Source: Thraustochytrium sp. TN22
Lineage: Eukaryota > Sar > Bigyra > Thraustochytrida > Thraustochytriidae
Length of the DNA: 57,916 nt
Assembly: GCA_013306675.1 (NCBI GenBank)
Contig: JABLUY010000231.1
Span: forward strand, 1 to 57,916
Reading direction: 5' to 3'
Shown here one piece after another: positions 50,023 to 57,916 of this stretch. The notes beneath the pieces are model-generated. The model saw only the letters and a program-made list of their open reading frames with translations. It was not told the DNA's origin and made no database searches. The stretch's first letter is position 1; each line of letters begins with the position of its first letter. Made by a program: the position numbers and the translations under genes.

Positions 50023-52812
50023 ATGACCCGGCGGAGCTCGTCGAGCGCGCACAAGCGGCGCGCGAGCGCGAGTGCGAGCAGCAACCCGTGCGCCAAGAGC
50101 AGGCGGCGCGTCGAGAAGCCTCCTCCTGGCCGTGTAGGATTTCCGGAGTTTTTGCTGCACCTGGTGGTGCCGTACTTGACGGTCGCAAGCGCCGTAGCGC
50201 TTTCGGAGACATGTCGGTCCCATATGGAAAAGATCGACTTCGACAAGCTCATGAGGCGGTCCGGCGCCGTGCGCAACTTCATGTATCGGCGCCAGCGCCT
50301 GGGCCTGAAGCTGCCTCCTCCGGGGCTCACGGCCAAAACGTTCGTCAAGACGCTGACGAGCGGGTTGTGCGTCAGATGCCAGGAGAACAAGATTTCAAAG
50401 CGGACGTCGTGGGCGTTCCCGCTCTGTGTCGCCTGCACGAGCCGGGAAGCCGGGGCTCTCGTGCCGTGCGAGGAGCTCTCCAAGTTCTGCTCGGTGCGCA
50501 CGGCGAAGACAGCACCCTGCATCATCAAGCAGTCAAGGTTCGGCAGATGCCGCAAGCAGATGCGGTGGAGGGTGGACCTCGAGTGGCTACGTCGCGACAA
50601 CCTGAGTGAGGCCGCGACGCGCGAGGAGGCTGCGGCGAAGCGGGATGCGAAGCGCCGCAGGCTCGTGAAGCGCCTGGCTCTTCGTCTGGGTCGCGAGCCG
50701 GCGTGGCTCGCGCACCATCAGGCCGTGGAGGCGGTCTTGGACGGGACGCTGTCGCTCGTTCGGGACGTGGATCAGATTGACGCGGGGCTGGTGGACAGCC
50801 TGGAGATCGAGGAGTGGATCGAGAAACGGCGTGCCTCGTGGCACCCGCAGACGCTGGAACACTGGGATCAAGGACGCTTCATCCAGAAGCTGCAGGGCCC
50901 GCAAGAGCTACTGGCGCAGGGCAGCGAGTTCTTGCGTCAGCTGGAGGCACTCGGCGGCGATCCCAAGTCGCCCGCCGCGGTGGAGCTCGGGTTCAACCCT
51001 GACCCGTTGGCATGGGACCTTTCAACCGCTGTGCTGGGGTCCTTGACCGAGCCCCAGGCACGGCTGGCCTGGATGCGCGCGAAGGTCGCAGCGGCGCGCT
51101 CCAGGGTGCGCACGGCGGACCTGGAGACCCTCGCCGCCTACCCACGAGCACGACCGCGCTTCGATGACCTCCTGACCAACGCCGCGAGCGCCAAGGCCCG
51201 GCGAGCTGGACTGCGAAAGGCGCTTGGCAAGTCTGGTGCGCAGCTCGTGGCGCTCATGGCGAGGCCTCCCGCTAAGAATTGGGTCATGCGTGCGAGCGAA
51301 GCGAGTGAGACGGCCGAGGAAATGGCCTCACTCCTCCTTCGCCGCGAGGCCATCGCGACAGATGTCTCGAATCTGCCGGATCTCGGACGGAGGCTTCTGG
51401 GCAAGCTGGCGGAGGGCCTGGACGCGCTCGACGACATCGGAGAAGCCGAGGACCTCGTCACGGCCGTGCGCCGCTATCTGGTCGCGAGAGAGGAATGGAG
51501 CACTGCGGAATCTGCGCTGTGCAAGGAAGGCTTTCGAAGCTTTGTGGACCCGACATTGCCGGTCCGGCTGGACAACGCGCTGAAGAGGGCCGCACGGCCT
51601 GCAACCAAGCCTGTTTGGAGGGTCGTCCAGATCTTCCAAGAGCGCATCAAAACGCTCGAGCACAGCACAAAGAGCATCCTTGTGGTCACCGAGGCGGACC
51701 AGGGCGCTTTGGGCATCCTCCGAACGTACCACGGCCCGGTCGGAGACATTCCCTCGGACTTGGTCTTGCCTTTGGTGAGAGTCGCAGTGGGCATGCTTGA
51801 AGCACTTCGTGCCCATGATGCATCCCTGTCGCCCGAGGTTCGCACGATCTACGAAAGCATGATCAAGAGGCGCGAATACGCCTGGTATTATTCTGCTGAA
51901 ATTCACAAGGTCCAGGACGTTCTGGCGGCGTGCGCAAAACTCAGCTCGGACGACCTGCGCGCGGCGTGCGAGCTCGCGCGAGACGGCAAAGCCTGCGGCT
52001 ACGAAGCGCTCGACAAAGCCCAGGCACTCCAGTACCTGAATGAGGGGACGCCGCTGCTCCGTGCCTGGACCCTCGAGGTATTCGGGAGTCCAGCTGACGA
52101 CGCGGAGAAGATCAAAGAGAATTGGGCAGATGGTTCGGCCCTGCGCGCTCTGAAAGAGCTCAGGACTCTCTTCGAGGAAACGGTCAAGTCTTCAGGCGAG
52201 CGTATCGTCGCCGCAGACCCCAGCTTCGGCCCATGCGAGACGCCCGCGACGTGGGGCCTGTCCACCGCGCCGGACCGACTTGACGTTTCGCTCCTGTCGA
52301 ACGCCTTCACCAACACGACCAGGTTTGGCTGTCGTAGACGCTCCGACGTTCTGCTCAAGGCCCGGGCCGTGCTCGCCGCGCTGCCTCACGTCGCTGACGC
52401 CTTCCATTGCGCCAGCTCTGCGCCCTGGATGACGCCTTGTTTTCGTGCGAAGGTGCAGGCGGCACTGCGGCCTGGCGCGGCCCTCGTAAGCACGGCGGCG
52501 GCGAAGCGCGGTCGCGGCGAGGCCTTTTGCCTTCTTCGGCTCGCAGACATGATCGAGGCCGGCCAGGTCAGCGACACGACCCTGCAAGATGCCCTGGAGA
52601 GTTCCAGCTGCGCCGTCGATGTGTGGCGCAAGCTGCGCTGGGCCGTCATGTCCTCGGGCTCCTACAGCCTCTCCGCAGGGCGCCCTTGCATGGGCCGCCC
52701 CGGATGCACCTCCAACGATTCTCACTACTCCATCAAGCTCTGCATCGACCGCGTCTGCCACGACTGCTGCTGGGAACCCGACTGCAAAACCCACGCCGGC
52801 GCGGCACAGTGA
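50023..52812 (+). CDS. Unrecognised 929-residue protein with F-box-like start and Cys clusters
   Basis: I do not recognise a family for the full protein. The ATG at 50023 opens a single 2.8-kb frame. Residues 1-30 are basic and Ser-rich (NLS-like KSRRRVEK). Residues about 38-75 (FPEFLLHLVVPYLTVASAVA, LSETCRSHMEKIDFDKLM) look like an F-box-type helical motif. A CVRCQ...CVACT pair (about 119-140) could bind one zinc ion, with further Cys at about 149, 156 and 167. The middle 600 residues are mostly helical, charged and without obvious repeats. The C-terminus has a second Cys/His cluster: CMGRPGC, then LCIDRVCHDCCWEPDCKTH. F-box plus zinc clusters would suggest a ubiquitin-ligase adaptor or nucleic-acid-binding role, but this is speculation. 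That it is a real gene is supported by length and by a Cys pattern that looks constrained. Confidence 0.7.
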   Translation: MTRRSSSSAHKRRASASASSNPCAKSRRRVEKPPPGRVGFPEFLLHLVVPYLTVASAVALSETCRSHMEKIDFDKLMRRSGAVRNFMYRRQRLGLKLPPPGLTAKTFVKTLTSGLCVRCQENKISKRTSWAFPLCVACTSREAGALVPCEELSKFCSVRTAKTAPCIIKQSRFGRCRKQMRWRVDLEWLRRDNLSEAATREEAAAKRDAKRRRLVKRLALRLGREPAWLAHHQAVEAVLDGTLSLVRDVDQIDAGLVDSLEIEEWIEKRRASWHPQTLEHWDQGRFIQKLQGPQELLAQGSEFLRQLEALGGDPKSPAAVELGFNPDPLAWDLSTAVLGSLTEPQARLAWMRAKVAAARSRVRTADLETLAAYPRARPRFDDLLTNAASAKARRAGLRKALGKSGAQLVALMARPPAKNWVMRASEASETAEEMASLLLRREAIATDVSNLPDLGRRLLGKLAEGLDALDDIGEAEDLVTAVRRYLVAREEWSTAESALCKEGFRSFVDPTLPVRLDNALKRAARPATKPVWRVVQIFQERIKTLEHSTKSILVVTEADQGALGILRTYHGPVGDIPSDLVLPLVRVAVGMLEALRAHDASLSPEVRTIYESMIKRREYAWYYSAEIHKVQDVLAACAKLSSDDLRAACELARDGKACGYEALDKAQALQYLNEGTPLLRAWTLEVFGSPADDAEKIKENWADGSALRALKELRTLFEETVKSSGERIVAADPSFGPCETPATWGLSTAPDRLDVSLLSNAFTNTTRFGCRRRSDVLLKARAVLAALPHVADAFHCASSAPWMTPCFRAKVQAALRPGAALVSTAAAKRGRGEAFCLLRLADMIEAGQVSDTTLQDALESSSCAVDVWRKLRWAVMSSGSYSLSAGRPCMGRPGCTSNDSHYSIKLCIDRVCHDCCWEPDCKTHAGAAQ

Positions 52813-53222
52813 TGGCTGTGAAGATGAAATGAAACCCACGCAAAAAGCTTTGAGCATAACGAGAAGTCCACCTTGCAAGCTCCTTGGCCTCGAGTGAGCG
52901 CGTTCTGCAGTGCCGCCTCAGCTCCGAGTCAAAAAAAGCTTTGATCAAAACAAGAAGCCACAGCTTAGCTTGGCCTCGAGTGAGCGCGAGTGAGCGCGAC
53001 TGAGCCCGCTCGCGCGTCCTGCAGTGCCGCCTCAGCTCCTGCCAGTGCGCCGCAGCGCCTCACGCGTGTTGGACCCGGGAGTGACCCGCCGGCGCGGCCC
53101 GAGGCCACTCGTAGCGGGCGGCCGGAGTGGACTAGACTGGCGGCGCGCGCGCGGCGCGTGGCCCCGTCGCGGCGGCGGCGCGGCGGCGCGGCAGGCCGGC
53201 ATCGCGCGGCGCGGCGGCGCGG
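52813..53222. other. Intergenic region with a 90-bp tandem duplication
   Basis: These 410 bases lie between two plus-strand genes. The first two thirds are an imperfect tandem duplication; the last 90 bases are a GCGGCG-rich leader. No gene is seen. Confidence 0.7.
52842..53039. repeat. Imperfect tandem duplication downstream of the orphan gene
   Basis: Copy 1 (about 52842-52925) and copy 2 (about 52931-53039) share AAAAAGCTTTGA at the start, CTTGGCCTCGAGTGAGCGCG in the middle and CTGCAGTGCCGCCTCAGCTC at the end. The second copy has a small internal expansion of GAGTGAGCGCGA. Confidence 0.9.
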
Positions 53223-54374
53223 ATGGAGGCGGTGGCGTGGGCGGTGCGGCGGCCGCTGGCGCAGCTGGCGCAGGAGCCGCAGCGCAAGCGCAAGAGCTCG
53301 GACGGCCCGGTCCATGCAGGGGCCGGCGGGCCGGAGCCGAACGCCCCGAGGAGGACGCCCACGGACGGCGGCGGCCACGGCGTCGGCGGGCTGCCGCTGC
53401 TGCAGCGCACGGGCGGCGAGCAGGCCCGCGAGCAGGCCGGCGGACCGCAGGAAGAGGCGCCCTGGGAAACCTGCCTGCTCGTGGACGCCGAGGCCGGCGA
53501 GGAGCGCCTGCGCGGCTTCGACTCGGAGGACGAGGACGAGGCCGAGACGGAGGCGCACGCCGGGCAGCGCGTGGCCGGCAGCTTCGGCAGCCTGCTGAGC
53601 TTGATGAGCAGCGGCAGCGGGGCGAGCGGTGAGGGCAGCGGCGCTGCCACGGACGAGCGAACCGGGCGGGGGGGCTCGTCTGGGTCCGGCCTGAAGCGCA
53701 GGTTGAGCGTGGTGAGCGACGATGCAGACATGGCCACGGCCCTCGCTCTCGCGGAATCGCCCAGCGCCAGCGGGGACGCCTCGCACCGGCTGCTGGTGAA
53801 CACGAATCTCCTCGACGAGCCGAGGTTCACAATTGGCGGCGGCGGCGGCGGCGGTGGTGGCCCGGGCGGTGGCCCCATTGCAGGGCGCTCCGAGCAGGAC
53901 CGAGCCTCAAGCCTGTCGTCGTTCGGACCGCCGCTGACGGCGCGCGGCCCGCATGCGCACGGGCGCGGGTCGTGCGTGTTGCTTTCCTGTACCCTGATGC
54001 TGGTCGTGTCGCTGGCGACGACCGCGATGTTTGTCGCGTCGAGCTGGGCGAGCGACGAGATGCTGGCGGCCGCGTCGACGCAGCACGCGCGGCCCTTTGG
54101 TCTCGGCGCGCGCAGTCTGGGCGCGCTGGCGCTCTGCATTGCGGTCTTCGGTTTCGTGATGGGCGGCGTTCTCATTGTGCAGCAGCGCCGACGCGCCGAA
54201 GAGCGCGTGCTTCTCGCGCATGGCGACGAGATGCTCTCGGACGTGGTGGCCAAGGCTCGCGCAGAGTGGCAGGCCGGCCGCTTCGCGAACCAGCGCAGCC
54301 CGCACTCTCCGCATCTGGAGCCGACCTCGTCGCAGCGGCGCTGGGCCTCGCAAGTTCTGGTGGAAAAGGCATAG
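53223..54374 (+). CDS. Unrecognised protein with two C-terminal membrane helices
   Basis: Hypothetical membrane protein of 383 residues from the ATG at 53223. I recognise no family. Residues 1-245 are polar and disordered, with Gly-rich runs (nine or so Gly near residue 205), a basic RKRKSS patch and an acidic FDSEDEDEAETE segment. Two hydrophobic helices follow: about 249-277 (CVLLSCTLMLVVSLATTAMF) and about 297-320 (LGALALCIAVFGFVMGGVLI), the second ending in QQRRR. The tail of 60 residues is charged. With no signal peptide, both ends would face the cytosol. Leader and coding region are GC-rich like the neighbours. That it is a gene is supported by the clean two-helix pattern and the ATG position; function is unknown. 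Confidence 0.6.
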   Translation: MEAVAWAVRRPLAQLAQEPQRKRKSSDGPVHAGAGGPEPNAPRRTPTDGGGHGVGGLPLLQRTGGEQAREQAGGPQEEAPWETCLLVDAEAGEERLRGFDSEDEDEAETEAHAGQRVAGSFGSLLSLMSSGSGASGEGSGAATDERTGRGGSSGSGLKRRLSVVSDDADMATALALAESPSASGDASHRLLVNTNLLDEPRFTIGGGGGGGGGPGGGPIAGRSEQDRASSLSSFGPPLTARGPHAHGRGSCVLLSCTLMLVVSLATTAMFVASSWASDEMLAAASTQHARPFGLGARSLGALALCIAVFGFVMGGVLIVQQRRRAEERVLLAHGDEMLSDVVAKARAEWQAGRFANQRSPHSPHLEPTSSQRRWASQVLVEKA

Positions 54375-54803
54375 CTTGTCGTGTCGGTGCGCGCCTGGCG
54401 AGCCAGCGACGCAAGCGTCAAGTGCGTGCGTGCGTGCGGTGCGCGCGGTCAAAGTTTATTTCTCTGTATACATCAATGAGCAAAGGGCATATATTCAGAC
54501 AAGGAGCGCATGGTCAGGCCGGATTGGCGGCGTCACGACCTTGGACGGGCTGGACTTGGATGCGATGCATGCGAAGATGTGAAGCGGTTTGCATGTTGGC
54601 ATCGAGAGAGATGTCCTCCGAGGAGGCCTAGGAAAACGAGTGACACGGCTTTTGCTTGCCGTGGCTCTTTCTCCTTGGTGGAAGAAGCTTCGAAAGCGCA
54701 CCGCCGCACGCACGGTCACATACACAAAGCAGAATCCATAGATGCACATTCGGCTTCTTAGACAAACAAAGAGGACAGAGAGACACACGGATACAGGGGA
54801 GCG
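54375..54803. other. Convergent 3' flanks of two membrane-protein genes
   Basis: These 429 bases between convergent stops have lower GC than the coding regions. AAAGTTTATTTCTCTGTATA lies near 54449. No gene or strong repeat was recognised. Confidence 0.65.
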
Positions 54804-55565
54804 TTAGCCACTGGTGGTGGTGTTGTTGGTGGGGAATGCCGCGCCGTCGGAGGCGACCATCTCCATGCGGCTCGGGACAGTTCGTCGCCGCGCGAATCGC
54901 TGGATGCGCAGGCGCTGCAGCGGCAGGTTGATGTTAAAGGCGAAGCGGCCGTCTGCGCGCTCGATATCGCGGATGCGGTTGGCGTCGGGGAAAACGTCCT
55001 CCGAGGAGGACTGGTCATTCTCGTCAGAAGCGTCGCTGGGGCTCCTCTTGGCGGCCTCCAGGCGGCGCCGGCGGATCTCGAGCTTCTCCTGCAGGAGCTC
55101 CTTGGTAAGATCGTCCACCATGAAGCAGGCCATGACGATGAAGCAGAACAGGACCATGAGGAAGGCGAGCGCAGGCGAGATGGAATAGCCGAGGCCGCAG
55201 CCGTCGATGATGACCGGCAGCGAGGCCCACGGGCACACAAAGGCCTCCCCCGGCAGCGAGCACGAGCAAAAGCCCTGGCCCGCCACGTCAGGGTCCGGGC
55301 AGAAGTGGCACAAGAGCGTGCGATTGCTCTCCGGGCCCTCGCCGTCCAGCGTCACCTTGCCCACGCACGAGGAGCAGTCGTACGAGTACCCGTCGCCCGT
55401 CCACTGGCTCGCCGGCAGTGCCTCCACGAAGCTCCACGGGATGCTCGTGTAGTTGGCCGCCACCTCCGTGAGCCCTCCGCTCGCCAGCTCTCGCGCCGCC
55501 GCGCCGCGCGCCGCCAGCCCCGCCGCAGCGACCATCAAGGTCGCCGCCATCTTCCTCCCGCTCAT
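54804..55565 (-). CDS. Type I membrane protein with Cys-rich ectodomain
   Basis: Predicted secretory-pathway or surface protein of 253 residues from the ATG at 55565. Residues 1-25 form a signal peptide (MAATLMVAAAGLAARGAAA). The ectodomain (about 26-123) has eight cysteines, including YDCSSC, LLCHFC and FCSCS, and two N-glycosylation sequons (NYT, NRT). One membrane helix covers about 126-150 (SPALAFLMVLFCFIVMACFM). The cytosolic part starts with a basic coiled coil (KEKLEI-type, RRRRLEAAKRS), is acidic in the middle and ends in FPTNNTTTSG. The plan (small Cys domain, helix, basic coiled coil) recalls PTTG1IP and its PSI-type domain, but I cannot confirm homology. It is divergent from the amidohydrolase gene, with 525 bases between starts. 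Confidence 0.72.
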   Translation of the reverse strand: MSGRKMAATLMVAAAGLAARGAAARELASGGLTEVAANYTSIPWSFVEALPASQWTGDGYSYDCSSCVGKVTLDGEGPESNRTLLCHFCPDPDVAGQGFCSCSLPGEAFVCPWASLPVIIDGCGLGYSISPALAFLMVLFCFIVMACFMVDDLTKELLQEKLEIRRRRLEAAKRSPSDASDENDQSSSEDVFPDANRIRDIERADGRFAFNINLPLQRLRIQRFARRRTVPSRMEMVASDGAAFPTNNTTTSG

Positions 55566-56090
55566 CGCGCGGCGTGGGCGCCGTGGGCGCGGGCGCCGTC
55601 GCTGCCGCGGCCGCTGTCCCTGTCGCGGCCGCCGCCGCCGCCGCCGCCGCCGCCGAAGCCCGCTGCCGCGCCGCCGCCCGCGCGCGCCGCCGCGTGCACG
55701 CGCCTCCAACCTGTTCTGCTGACAGCGACAAAAAGGCGCGCGGCAGCAGAGGAGAACTTGAGCGCCATGCCATGGAGGACCTCCAGGACCTGCAGGGCCT
55801 CCAGGACCTGCAGGACCTCCAGGACCTCCAGGACCTCAGAACCTCCAGGACCAAGGTCGAGACGCGCGGGAGCCGGCCGGCCCGGAGGACCCCGGAGGAC
55901 CCCGGCCTCGAGGTCGTCGAGTCCGGCCACGGCCTGGCCAGGTACTGGCTGGAAGCTGGACGAGGCAGGTAAGCCAGAGCGCGCAGCGCGAGATGCATGC
56001 CACCTTGTCGCGCTCGCGCGCGGAGAAGCAGAACCTGAAGGAGGAGGAAGAGGAGGAGGAGGAGGAGGCGAGGCACGGGGCAAGGGCGAG
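55566..56090. promoter_or_regulatory. Head-to-head promoter region with a CTCCAGGAC minisatellite
   Basis: These 525 bases lie between the divergent starts of the type I membrane protein and the amidohydrolase. A GCC-rich tract covers about 55625-55660, a 9-base repeat (CTCCAGGAC or variants) covers 55775-55852, and a GAGGAG tract covers 56038-56068. Promoter function is inferred from position only. Confidence 0.5.
55775..55852. repeat. 9-bp minisatellite (CTCCAGGAC)n
   Basis: About eight units of CTCCAGGAC/CTGCAGGAC in tandem. On the plus strand a 67-codon frame from ATG 55772 reads Leu-Gln-Asp repeats through it. Confidence 0.9.
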
Positions 56091-57494
56091 ATGCGGGTCG
56101 CGTGCAGGCCGCTGACGACGGCGGCGACGAGGTACGGCGCAGCGAGCTCGGACCTGCGCGCCTGGGCGGCGAAGAGCCCGCGGCTGAGCGAGGAGGAGCT
56201 GGAGGAGATTGGGCTGGGCGACTTGCAGGTCATGGAGCCGCACATGCACATGTGGCCCGGCGGGCTCGAGCCACCGCCAGCGCGGTATGAGACGTTTGGG
56301 CGGCGGTTGCCCGGCGCGGAGCGCTTCGAGGCCGAGGAGCTCTTGACGAGCTTCGGGCGCGTCAAGGTCAAAGGCTGCGTTTACGTTGAGTGTAGGGCGT
56401 TCTACGACCGAGGTCTTCCGGCGCACCTAGCGAGCGTCGGGGAGACCCGCGCGGTGGAGGCCAGGGCGCGCGAGGCGCGCGTGGTGGCGATCCAGGCGGG
56501 CGTACCTTCACTGGGCATGCCGGCGCCGCTCTTCGAGGAGCTGCTCGACGCGCACGCGGCGGCCAGTCCGCGATTCACCGGTATTCGGTACGCCGCGACG
56601 GTGATTGAGCCCAAGCGGCGCGGCCCCGGCGTGCGGCACTTCTTTGATAAAGGCGTGGAGCAGGCGCATTTCACGACGGATCCGATCCCGCACGACTTCT
56701 TGCGTTCGCCGGAGGTGGTGCGCAACGCGCAGATCATGGCGGACCGCGGTTTGGTCCTCGACGTCTACTTGTTCTACCACCAGCTGCCTTTCCTCGCGGA
56801 GCTTGCTGCCGCGGTGCCTGATCTCGGTAAGCCATGCCTGGGCCTTGGGTCGCCCGCGGGCGCAAGACGCTGACGCTGACGTTGACGCTGACGCTGACGT
56901 GACTCACAACGACGCGCAGATATTGTGTGCAACCACTCGGGCGGCATCATTGGCGACTTTGAGTACGCCAAGCCCGAGGTGAAGCGAGAGATGCGCGCCG
57001 CGTGGGAGTCCGGCCTTGGCTTGCTTGCGGCCTGCCCGAATGTACGTATGAAGCTAGGCGGTCTTCTCATGGCGTACTGCGGGTTTGGCTTCGACGAGCA
57101 GGACGCGCCACCCAGCGCGCAGGCTGCGGCGGACGCGCAGCGTCCGTGGCTCACGCCCGCGTACGAGCTCTTCGGCCCGCAGCGCAGTGTACGTTTTGTT
57201 TTCCCACCGCAGCTCGCTGTCCGATAGGCGCGCTTGACCAAGGTCGCTCTGACTCGGACGCCGCCTCCGCGAACCACACAGATGTTCGAGGGCAACTGGC
57301 CCATCGACTGCGTGTCCATCACCTACGAGAACCTGTGGGCCTCCTACCTCCTGCTCGCCCGCTCCTGGGGCGTCTCTCCCGGCGCCCTGCAGCAGCTCTG
57401 CCACGGCACCGCCGCCGGCCTCTACAGCCGCCGCGACCGCCGTGGAGGCCGACTCGGACTCGGAGGGGAACGTGCATCCGGCCGGCTCGCGTGA
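56091..57494 (+). CDS. Amidohydrolase family 2 TIM-barrel metal hydrolase
   Basis: Predicted metal-dependent hydrolase (amidohydrolase-related, lactonase-like group) of 406 residues; the substrate is unknown. Three exons are inferred: 56091-56826, 56920-57191 and 57282-57494. Junctions are GATCTCG/GTAAGC with CGCAG/ATATTG (phase 1, giving PDLDIVCNHSGG) and CGCAGT/GTACGT with CACACAG/ATGTTC (phase 0, giving QRSMFEGNWPID). Key motifs in order are MEPHMHMW (metal ligands His51 and His53), VKGCVYVECRAFYD, FTGIRYAATV, VCNHSGGIIGDFEY, NVRMKLGGLLMAYCG and MFEGNWPIDCVSITYENLW. Asn in place of Asp in the last motif is also seen in the subgroup with MFESNFP. The introns are 93 and 90 nt; the first carries a GACGCT repeat. 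The C-terminal 20 residues are Arg/Gly-rich and may not be functional. The start choice is moderately sure. Confidence 0.85.
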
Positions 57495-57568
57495 CAAGCT
57501 CGAGCCTGCTGAGGCTGTCTTCCTCTTCACCAAATGTCAAATTCGCTCACGCACGATCATCGCTGATC

Positions 57569-57599
<31 letters not shown>

Positions 57600-57916
57600 G
57601 AGACGAGACAGAGAGACTCCGGCAGAGAAACCCTGGCCTGCGGCCTTCTCTTCCTCGGCCCCGCGCCCGCGCGCCGCTCGCGAGGGCCGCTCGGAGGCGG
57701 CCGTCTGCAGCGCCCCGCCCCTCGCTGGTCCCGTCTGGCCCCGGCTCGTGACCCGGTTCCGAGTTCTGCGCGGCCGAGTCCTCGCCGTGCGAGTCCGAGT
57801 CCGAGTCCGGGTCCGAGTCCGAGTGCGAGCCGCAGAGCGCCAACTCGAGAAGGCCGGTCGCGCGCGGCGCGGCGCGGCGCGGCGCGGCGCGGCGCGGCGC
57901 GGCGCGGCGCGGCGCG
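57495..57916. other. Right-end intergenic region with three repeat types
   Basis: The 3' flank of the amidohydrolase gene contains a (GACA)n tract (about 57569-57598), a (GAGTCC)n tract (about 57798-57825) and a (GCGGC)n tract that runs to the window edge. No gene was recognised. Confidence 0.75.
57860..57916. repeat. (GCGGC)n pentanucleotide tract at the window edge
   Basis: At least eleven perfect GCGGC units, cut by the end of the window, so the full length is unknown. Confidence 0.95.

Noticed and set aside
49592-50212. A 206-codon minus-strand frame overlapping the start of the orphan gene
   Set aside because: No domain, atypical composition and overlap with the longer plus-strand gene; probably chance.
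1-57916. Search for transposons, LTR or other virus-like elements
   Set aside because: No reverse transcriptase, integrase, transposase, capsid or long terminal repeat signature was seen in any frame; the repeats found are simple or short local duplications.

Overview
The window is nuclear DNA from a GC-rich, gene-dense, intron-poor eukaryotic microbe. It holds about 19 protein genes in 58 kb. Introns are few, short (59 to 164 nt) and of GT-AG type. The gene set is eukaryotic throughout (USP7, cohesin SMC1, PWP2, MPDU1, villin headpiece, EMAP-like proteins). The style, with very high GC, alanine/glycine-rich low-complexity inserts, EGF-rich secreted proteins and AP2-like domains in a non-plant, would fit a stramenopile such as a thraustochytrid. 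That placement is inference; no ribosomal RNA or other direct marker is present. I see no virus-like element, transposon, CRISPR array, rRNA or convincing tRNA.

Layout, left to right. 0-7.6 kb: a long USP7-type deubiquitinase (+), then a two-exon TLC-domain membrane protein (+). 7.6-13 kb: two-exon 5-oxoprolinase (-) and a small ankyrin protein (-). 14.6-18.2 kb: a glutamine/asparagine-rich protein with one AP2-like DNA-binding domain (+). 19.3-21 kb: a tandem pair of histidine phosphatase genes (+); the first carries a near-perfect 43-bp inverted repeat inside its coding region. 22-25.5 kb: a single ADF-H domain joined to a villin headpiece (+), then an MPDU1/PQ-loop protein with a long extra N-terminus (+). 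25.8-32.6 kb: a secreted eight-EGF protein (-), the ribosome-biogenesis factor PWP2 (+) and a small DOT1-like methyltransferase (-). 33.2-40.7 kb: a very large EF-hand plus triple EMAP/WD40 protein (+), interrupted in this sequence by one frameshift in a run of seven G. 41-48.5 kb: a Sel1-repeat protein (-) and cohesin SMC1 (-). 50-57.5 kb: an unrecognised 929-residue Cys-cluster protein (+), an unrecognised two-pass membrane protein (+), a type I membrane protein (-) and a three-exon amidohydrolase (+).

The genes do not form an operon or an evident pathway. They are mostly housekeeping genes (ubiquitin, glutathione cycle, glycosylation, ribosome assembly, cohesion) mixed with lineage-specific proteins. 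Several neighbours are head-to-head with 500-650 bp between starts, which suggests shared promoters. Simple repeats are frequent between genes and inside introns, especially the pentanucleotide (GCGGC)n. The observations most worth a second look are the ADF-H/villin-headpiece protein, the inverted duplication inside the phosphatase gene, the EF-hand/EMAP giant, and the large orphan at 50-52.8 kb.
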